10,457 nucleotides of DNA from Bacteroidales bacterium (GTDB lineage Bacteria; Bacteroidota; Bacteroidia; Bacteroidales; Paludibacteraceae), in contig CAAGML010000054.1 in assembly GCA_900771035.1 (NCBI GenBank), forward strand, positions 1 to 10,457, given 5' to 3'. A program made the translations under genes and the position numbers. Below, piece after piece: positions 5,413-10,457 of this stretch. Positions within the stretch are counted from its first letter, which is position 1; each line of letters opens with the position of its first letter. The notes beneath the pieces are model-generated. The model ran no database searches and had not been told where the DNA came from. It saw only the letters and a list, made by a program, of their open reading frames with translations.

Positions 5413-7512
5413 TCAATAGTATTTATATCTGAGGTCTTCAATCTCGGCTACTCTCTTAAGAGCCTCGACCACGAAGTTGTTTATCATATACGACTCGCGC
5501 GTGCTGAGCATAACCATTTCCTCTTTCTCATCGTATGGACGGTCGCTCTCCGTACGGTTATAAACCGTGAAGATGAAAGCATTGTTCATACCCTTGACAG
5601 GAGCGGAAGTTTTTCCAAGTTCAACAAAGTCAACATGTGCAGCCATCATAGGCTCCATACCCATCGAACCAGCAAAACCACTTGCGAAACTCATGCCACG
5701 GAGGGTATCTGTCCTCCAACCGAGAGACTCAAGCTGCATTGCGTTTTTGCCTTTCATCTGTTCGGCGAGCATCTCGCCTTTCTTCTCACGGCGAACCTCT
5801 GCGGCAAGGAAATCGTACACCTCGTTCATCGAACGATAGCCCTCTTCGTAGAGTTTCTCGACAGCGACAGCGATAATCTGGTTATCAGACTCAATAACAT
5901 CGCTGACCGCACCCTCTTCATGCTCGAAAATCCAACGGACAGCCTCACGCATCTTAGGCAGACTGTTTATCTGAGAAGCGTTGATGTCGATGTTCTTTGC
6001 CTCCATTATAGGCATATTTGCCTTGGCAGCATCAGATTCAAACGCTTTGATGTCTTTAGCATTAGCGACATACTGTTGAAGGCGGTTGTAGATTTGAGAG
6101 TGTGTCTTGGTCGAGGCCACCACCTCATGCTCAATCATGGCAAGTTTAACCTTGCTGACTGGTTTGCCGATTTCTGACACATAATATATCATACATGCGC
6201 CATTCTCCTCAATACGGAATGTCTTGTGCAATGCAGTTGCAAATACCTTCTCCGAGATTTTTTTGTCAAGATCCATATCCGTAACCCAACCAATCTCGCC
6301 GCCAGTCTTGGCATTCTGGGCAAGAGAATTATCGATGGCAAGCTGAGCGAAGTCAGCACCACCGGCAAGCGCAGCCTCAATACTGTCTGCCTTGGCCTTG
6401 GTTGCCTCCTCGGTATCCTCCTTGAGAGCAATGACGCTGAGTTTGACAGAGTCGATTGCCGTCACACGGTCAAGAACCTTGCACATCTTGAAAGTCCTGC
6501 CGAAAAGCACAGGACCATAGATGCTGTCAGAACCGCTGAATGCGAAACCACGGTATTCCTCCGGAATCTGGCTTTCGAACATAGCACCCTCGACAAACGG
6601 TCTCTCCGAATTAGCGTTTACGACACTTGCCACGTCATCGGTTGTCGCCAGCTCATGACGGACTTCGTCAAGGAAATTGGAAGCTTCCTGGAAGTCCTCC
6701 TGCGAAGGGGCAATCTCGAAGGAGATATACTTAATATCGGCTGCACGACGCTCACGTTTGAACTGCTCGCGTTTCAAATCATATTTTGCTTTAACCTCTG
6801 CGTCTGTCACTTTGACTGCCGAGTCGGAAACAGTATTATAACTCTTGTAAGTACAAACGACATCCGAAACCACCTTTCCGCTGTTATAGGAATACTCAGC
6901 CTCAAGCGGATTCACGACCATTGATTTGGCAAGAAGACCTGCATATTTCTCCTGAAGACGATTTGCCTTGGTAGCATGTTCCCAATAAGTCCATACATTT
7001 CTGAGTTTGCGGAGGTCGTCTGGCGACATCTGCTGCGAGGCATCCTCATTGTCGAGAGTCGAAATAAGCTGCTTCACCATCATAGGATTGAAAGCGCCGT
7101 TCTGGTCAACGAACAATTTGGAACTGCGAATCATCGGGCTGATGTGCTGACCGAAAAGCATATCTGACAACTCGTCTTTAGTCACCATCATACCGAGAAC
7201 CTCGCACTCGTCACCGATAAGTTTCTCGGTCAGGGTGCTTTCCCAAACCATGTTACGAATCTGCTCAGACATTTCGTCTGTAACATTATTGCCGTATTCA
7301 ATCCTGACAACATCATTGAACTGCTCAATCTTGTTCTGATAGTCCAAAGCCTTCACTTTGTCACCATTGATAATTGCCACATTAGCGTTCGACTCCTGAA
7401 AGAAAGAAGAGCCAGAATTGATAAAGTCGCTAATGATGAAAATCAGCATCGCTGCACCAATCACAATGAGGAGCAGGACACCTTTGCTTCTGATTTTTTC
7501 TAAAACTGCCAT
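5413..7512 (-). CDS. ppiD: PpiD-like membrane-anchored periplasmic chaperone (SurA_N / parvulin domains)
   Basis: The 699-residue protein has a short cytosolic N-terminus, one transmembrane helix (about 12-30) and a long periplasmic part, the architecture of PpiD. The SurA_N-like chaperone region covers about 35-210. A parvulin-type domain at about 355-450 shows GGADFAQLA (384-392) and GGEIGWV (404-410). A long C-terminal chaperone-like part follows. In the cell envelope it would assist folding of exported proteins near the secretion channel. Active parvulins have a histidine in the first strand (HIL motif) and another near the domain end. Here these sites read VKLSVIALK (356-364) and NGACMIYYV (437-445), so isomerase activity is doubtful and a chaperone role more likely, as reported for E. 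coli PpiD. A clear promoter lies just upstream and a terminator just downstream, so it can be transcribed alone. SurA-like foldases are the alternative, but those carry a cleavable signal rather than an anchor. Confidence 0.9.
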   Translation of the reverse strand: MAVLEKIRSKGVLLLIVIGAAMLIFIISDFINSGSSFFQESNANVAIINGDKVKALDYQNKIEQFNDVVRIEYGNNVTDEMSEQIRNMVWESTLTEKLIGDECEVLGMMVTKDELSDMLFGQHISPMIRSSKLFVDQNGAFNPMMVKQLISTLDNEDASQQMSPDDLRKLRNVWTYWEHATKANRLQEKYAGLLAKSMVVNPLEAEYSYNSGKVVSDVVCTYKSYNTVSDSAVKVTDAEVKAKYDLKREQFKRERRAADIKYISFEIAPSQEDFQEASNFLDEVRHELATTDDVASVVNANSERPFVEGAMFESQIPEEYRGFAFSGSDSIYGPVLFGRTFKMCKVLDRVTAIDSVKLSVIALKEDTEEATKAKADSIEAALAGGADFAQLAIDNSLAQNAKTGGEIGWVTDMDLDKKISEKVFATALHKTFRIEENGACMIYYVSEIGKPVSKVKLAMIEHEVVASTKTHSQIYNRLQQYVANAKDIKAFESDAAKANMPIMEAKNIDINASQINSLPKMREAVRWIFEHEEGAVSDVIESDNQIIAVAVEKLYEEGYRSMNEVYDFLAAEVRREKKGEMLAEQMKGKNAMQLESLGWRTDTLRGMSFASGFAGSMGMEPMMAAHVDFVELGKTSAPVKGMNNAFIFTVYNRTESDRPYDEKEEMVMLSTRESYMINNFVVEALKRVAEIEDLRYKYY

Positions 7513-7540
7513 TATAGTTTTTGTTTGATTTTTCGGGGTG

Positions 7541-7571
7541 CAAATTTACTATTTTTTTTTGATTTACGAAA
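7541..7571 (-). promoter_or_regulatory. ppiD-like gene promoter, Bacteroidota type
   Basis: On the minus strand TTTC (7568-7571, one change from TTTG) is followed after 19 nt by TAAATTTG (7541-7548), a full match to TAnnTTTG. The start of transcription should be near 7535-7537, giving a leader of about 25 nt. TTTGCACC continues directly from the box, exactly as at the serC promoter. Confidence 0.8.
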
Positions 7572-7596
7572 GCATTTTACCTATTTATTTTCAACT
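7570..7596 (-). promoter_or_regulatory. Shared upstream promoter block, copy 2
   Basis: This is the second copy of the 27-nt A-rich block (25 of 27 identical to 1393-1419, differing only at two positions). It begins 21 nt upstream of the TAnnTTTG box, the same spacing as at serC. It covers the last codons (QLKINR) and the TAA stop of the CBS-domain gene, read in a different frame from copy 1. Constraint from the encoded protein therefore does not explain the identity. Confidence 0.55.
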
Positions 7597-8848
7597 GTAC
7601 CAAATCTATTCTGTTATTATGAGCCTCGACAATCTTAAATGTGTAATTATCAATGGTTATCGTCTCATTCAACTTAGGGAATTTCTGGTAATAATAGAGT
7701 ATAAAACCGGCAATCGTAAGATAATTTTCGTCTTCAGGGAGCTCCAATTCAAACTTTTGATTAACTTCATCTATCTCAAGTCTTCCCGAAAGCAAGTATT
7801 CTTTGTCACTAATTTTCTCCGCCCTGTACTCTTTTGTGTCGTGTTCATCCTCGATTTCACCGAAAATCTCCTCCATAATATCCTCAAGCGTGACTATGCC
7901 TGCGGTGCCTCCAAATTCGTCAACCACAACGGCAATGCTCTTCTTGTTCTGAACAAGAATATCCATCAGCTTGCTGGCGGACATTGTCTCCGGCACAATA
8001 GGCATCTTGCGCAGATAGTGATGCCAGTCAAACTTGTCTCCGTCTTTGGCATATTGGAACAAATCGCTCGAATGGAAATATCCTATTATGTTATCAATAT
8101 TATCCTTGAATATGAGAATCTTCGAATAACCTGTCTCGGTGAAGGCATTTCTCAGATCCTCGTATGTCGATGAATAGTTCAAAGCCATTATCTCAGTCCT
8201 CGGCACGGCACACTCCTTCAGTTTGACATTCGAGAAATCCAACGCATTCTGGAACAGTTTCATATCGTTTTCCACCTCGCTCGTCTTTTCGACACTCTCT
8301 ATCGACTCAGTGACAAGGTAGTCCAAATCTATCTTGTTCAGGACTGCACTTTTTTCCTGTGGGTTATATTGTCCCGCAATCCTGAGTATTATCTTAGACA
8401 AAGCCGATGCGAACAGCGTGACAGGGTAAAGAAGAATGTAAATGACAAAGATTATAGGTGAGAAGAAGAGCAACCAGAAGTTTGCCCTTGACTTGAAAAT
8501 GGTTTTCGGAATGAACTCACCTGTGAAGAGAACCACAACAGTGGATATGACAGTCTGGATTGTCACCACAGCCACAGGATTGGACGACACATATTGCTCA
8601 ATCGGGGCATTCAGCAGTCTGGCAGTCTGAATACCATAAACAACCAAGGCAATATTGTTGCCCACCAACATTGTGGTTATGAACATCTCGCTGTGCCTGT
8701 AGAAAAAGTCGATTAGCGTTGAAGTCAGGTTATTATCCTTTTTGTCCATCTCAAACCTGAGTTTGCTGGACGACACAAAAGCTATCTCCATACCCGAGAA
8801 GAGTGCGGAGAACAACAACGAGACAATAATAATCACGACAACATTCAT
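7577..8848 (-). CDS. CNNM/CorC-family CBS-domain membrane protein ('hemolysin family', GldE-like)
   Basis: The 423-residue inner-membrane protein has the full CNNM/CorC layout. A DUF21 membrane domain covers about 1-180, with FSGMEIAF (17-24), VGNNIA (62-67), GEFIPKT (110-116) and four hydrophobic segments. A tandem CBS pair covers about 213-335, with VPRTEIMAL (215-223), GYSKILIF (240-247) and VVVDEFGGTAGIVTLEDIMEEIFGEI, which starts at 307. A CorC/HlyC-type C-terminal domain covers about 345-421. Relatives are tied to Mg2+ efflux gated by nucleotide binding to the CBS pair. In Bacteroidota the same architecture is annotated GldE in gliding species, and the 'hemolysin' label is historical. 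The substrate is not decided by this sequence. The ATG lies 7 nt after the lptC stop, so translation is probably coupled within a TPR-lptC-CBS operon. The stop lies inside the regulatory block of the next gene. Confidence 0.93.
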   Translation of the reverse strand: MNVVVIIIVSLLFSALFSGMEIAFVSSSKLRFEMDKKDNNLTSTLIDFFYRHSEMFITTMLVGNNIALVVYGIQTARLLNAPIEQYVSSNPVAVVTIQTVISTVVVLFTGEFIPKTIFKSRANFWLLFFSPIIFVIYILLYPVTLFASALSKIILRIAGQYNPQEKSAVLNKIDLDYLVTESIESVEKTSEVENDMKLFQNALDFSNVKLKECAVPRTEIMALNYSSTYEDLRNAFTETGYSKILIFKDNIDNIIGYFHSSDLFQYAKDGDKFDWHHYLRKMPIVPETMSASKLMDILVQNKKSIAVVVDEFGGTAGIVTLEDIMEEIFGEIEDEHDTKEYRAEKISDKEYLLSGRLEIDEVNQKFELELPEDENYLTIAGFILYYYQKFPKLNETITIDNYTFKIVEAHNNRIDLVQLKINR

Positions 8849-8855
8849 CAGTCTG

Positions 8856-9464
8856 TCATTCTAACGTGTTTTCAGAATCAACATCCTCTGACTCTTCAGG
8901 TTCTTCGACAGGGAAAATGCCGGTTGGCTGAAGTATTGAGTATTGCGAGAAAGTCTGGTTCGCACGGAAACCCCTGCCGACGATTTTCTTATCCCTCTGA
9001 ATGATGGTTACCTCCTTATCGCTCTCAACCGTCTGGTTTTTCTGGTCCCAGAACAATTCATCGGTGTAGAATCTCTCGCCACTGAGGTTCTGGGCCCTTA
9101 TGTTTCCCTCCAGATGCCATTTCTCCATCTCGCTGTAATATACCGCCTTGTCACACTCGATGGCGGCATCAATGTTATAGTTGATGTCAAAACGCTCAAA
9201 ACGAATGCCTTCGGGGAAACTCCAGTAAGGTGTGTCAGCCTTGTCATATACGTACCACTGCATCGTGGTGAGTCTGTAACGCAAGACACCGGAGTCTGAG
9301 ACAAGTGCTGTTATTGAGTCTTCGTAGAGGACAGGGGCTTTTTTCCTGTCAGGAACGGCATTCTCTCTCGCCTGTTCTTTCTCACAGGAATTCAGAAACA
9401 CAAGTGCAGCGACGGTCAGAAAAACCATCGCCACACATCTTATTATATATTGGTAATGTTTCAA
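8856..9464 (-). CDS. lptC: LPS export periplasmic protein LptC (lipoprotein-type)
   Basis: LptC sits in the LptB2FG-C bridge that carries lipopolysaccharide from the inner membrane towards LptA. The product has 202 residues. The N-terminus has a basic start (K2, R9), a hydrophobic core (13-24) and a lipobox L-N-S-C with C27, so in this organism the protein is probably lipid-anchored. The OstA/LptC-type beta-jellyroll fold is indicated by YEDSITALVSDSG (47-59), WSFPEGIRFERFD (81-93), WHLEGNI (116-122), GERFYTDELFWD (129-140) and GRGFRANQTFSQY (163-175). An acidic tail rich in Glu and Asp (187-202) follows. The start appears to be TTG (9462-9464), 3 nt after the TPR stop. The first in-frame ATG, at residue 13, would delete the charged n-region, so TTG is preferred. 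Tight spacing on both sides supports one operon with the TPR and CBS-domain genes. Confidence 0.9.
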   Translation of the reverse strand: MKHYQYIIRCVAMVFLTVAALVFLNSCEKEQARENAVPDRKKAPVLYEDSITALVSDSGVLRYRLTTMQWYVYDKADTPYWSFPEGIRFERFDINYNIDAAIECDKAVYYSEMEKWHLEGNIRAQNLSGERFYTDELFWDQKNQTVESDKEVTIIQRDKKIVGRGFRANQTFSQYSILQPTGIFPVEEPEESEDVDSENTLE

Positions 9465-9467
9465 GTT

Positions 9468-10457
9468 TTACTTTCCACGTACTGTGGTCGTTTCACCTAC
9501 AATGCCTCCAACGTAATATGACTGGCCTTCGCTGATTTCGTCATGCATGAAAACCTGCTCCTTGGTTGGGAAATACTGCGAATACTGGGCAATGAGTGAA
9601 TTGATACGCTCAACGACTGTAGCCTTGGTCTCGACCTCACGTCCCTTGCGCAACTGGTCAACGGCAGCCCAATATACTGCCTTTTGCAGTATTGGGTCAT
9701 CGCTTACCCTTGCCGATGCGTAGATTGATGCAAGGAGTATGTAAGGAGTACCCTGCTTAGGGTTAACCTCAAGTGAGAGCTTGCAGCACTCCTTTGCCTT
9801 ATGGTCATTGTTCAGTTTCAGATAGGCTGAAGCGAGGATGATGTACTCATCGTCAGTTTCCGACCTCTCCTGTTCAAGCTTGATGCTTTGGGTGAGGTAC
9901 TCGACAGCCTTTTGGTAATCACCCTTAGCGAAATACATACGTCCCAGACCGCCTGCCGCCTCGGCTGAAGGGTCTATGTTGAACGAGTAGGTCGAGGCAG
10001 TGTAGTATGCCTCAGTCTCACGGCAATCCAATGACTTGAAAAGGCTGAGAATAGATGTCAGATAGACAATATCATCCTTTTTGTTCTCAATCTCAGGAAG
10101 GAAGATAGTGTTCATCTTGTCACAATCTGCTACCCCCGATGAAGCGAAAAGTTGGTCTGCGTATGCCTTGACCTGCTTGAGGACAGGATACTTCTTGCTC
10201 GTCGTATCAGCCATGGCATTGCTTAGGATGGTGCTGCAAAGAGTGTAGTCTGTCAGGTATTCCTCGGCAAGTGAGTTGTCTGCCCTGTACATCTCGTCCG
10301 ACAGTTGGATGAAACTCTGGATATATGCAGGGTCGGTGCTGTGTTGCAGAAGAACGATTGACTCACGCATCCATTCGTAAGCCACCTTTCTATTGTTTGG
10401 ACGGTAATAGCTGTAATACATCGCCTTCATCAGCATGATTACTGCCTTTTTGCTCTC
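9468..10457 (-). CDS. TPR-repeat protein, N-terminus beyond the window
   Basis: The reading frame stays open to the right edge (seven more codons, ESKKAVI, precede the first ATG at 10434-10436). The gene is therefore partial and the 329 visible residues lack the true N-terminus. Numbering from that ATG, two clear tetratricopeptide repeats lie at about 158-191 (GGLGRMYFAKGDYQKAVEYL) and 194-227 (ASAYLKLNNDHKAKECCKL), with more degenerate helical pairs around them. The C-terminus (YFPTKEQVFMHDEISEGQSY at 288-307, then VGGIVGETTTVR) resembles a tail I recall on Bacteroidales TPR proteins encoded beside lptC. The protein is probably exported, but the signal peptide would lie outside the window. 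TPRs mediate protein contacts, so a scaffold role in the envelope is inference only. It is cotranscribed with lptC, 3 nt downstream. Confidence 0.88.
   Translation of the reverse strand, partial: ESKKAVIMLMKAMYYSYYRPNNRKVAYEWMRESIVLLQHSTDPAYIQSFIQLSDEMYRADNSLAEEYLTDYTLCSTILSNAMADTTSKKYPVLKQVKAYADQLFASSGVADCDKMNTIFLPEIENKKDDIVYLTSILSLFKSLDCRETEAYYTASTYSFNIDPSAEAAGGLGRMYFAKGDYQKAVEYLTQSIKLEQERSETDDEYIILASAYLKLNNDHKAKECCKLSLEVNPKQGTPYILLASIYASARVSDDPILQKAVYWAAVDQLRKGREVETKATVVERINSLIAQYSQYFPTKEQVFMHDEISEGQSYYVGGIVGETTTVRGK

Overview
The window reads as the chromosome of a member of the Bacteroidota, most likely order Bacteroidales. The evidence is the long three-domain form of IspG, the TPR / LptC / CBS-domain 'hemolysin' / PpiD-like gene order that I recall from Bacteroidales, A-rich leaders without Shine-Dalgarno sequences, and two clear promoters of the Bacteroidota type (TTTG-N19/20-TAnnTTTG). 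Base composition looks moderate by eye. I cannot name the genus from this sequence.

All seven genes lie on the minus strand, so transcription runs from right to left. From the right edge, a TPR protein cut by the window end (9468-10457), an LptC-like lipoprotein (8856-9464) and a CNNM/CorC-type CBS membrane protein (7577-8848) are packed 3 and 7 nt apart and look like one operon. After 64 nt with its own promoter comes a PpiD-like, membrane-anchored periplasmic chaperone (5413-7512), closed by a strong hairpin (5343-5379). Then come a CPA2-type cation:proton antiporter with a cytosolic tail (3294-5315), a 198-bp repeat element with perfect 19-bp terminal inverted repeats (3093-3290) filling almost the whole intergenic gap, ispG of the MEP isoprenoid pathway (1404-3083), and serC of serine and vitamin B6 synthesis (229-1326). 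serC has its own promoter and ends at a classical terminator (165-198). The leftmost 164 nt hold no gene I can support.

The right half is an envelope cluster: lipopolysaccharide transport (LptC), a periplasmic folding factor, a CBS-regulated membrane protein and a TPR protein. The left half is housekeeping metabolism. There is no phage, CRISPR array, RNA gene or obvious foreign island. The two most interesting signals are non-coding. One is a 68-nt module shared without gaps (52 of 68 positions) by the serC and ppiD promoters, including a 27-nt upstream block (25 of 27 identical) that overlaps the 3' end of the preceding gene in two different reading frames. The other is the MITE-like or REP-like inverted-repeat element upstream of ispG. 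Two protein oddities are also worth checking: an antiporter that seems to lack the usual transmembrane aspartate, and a parvulin domain without its usual histidines.
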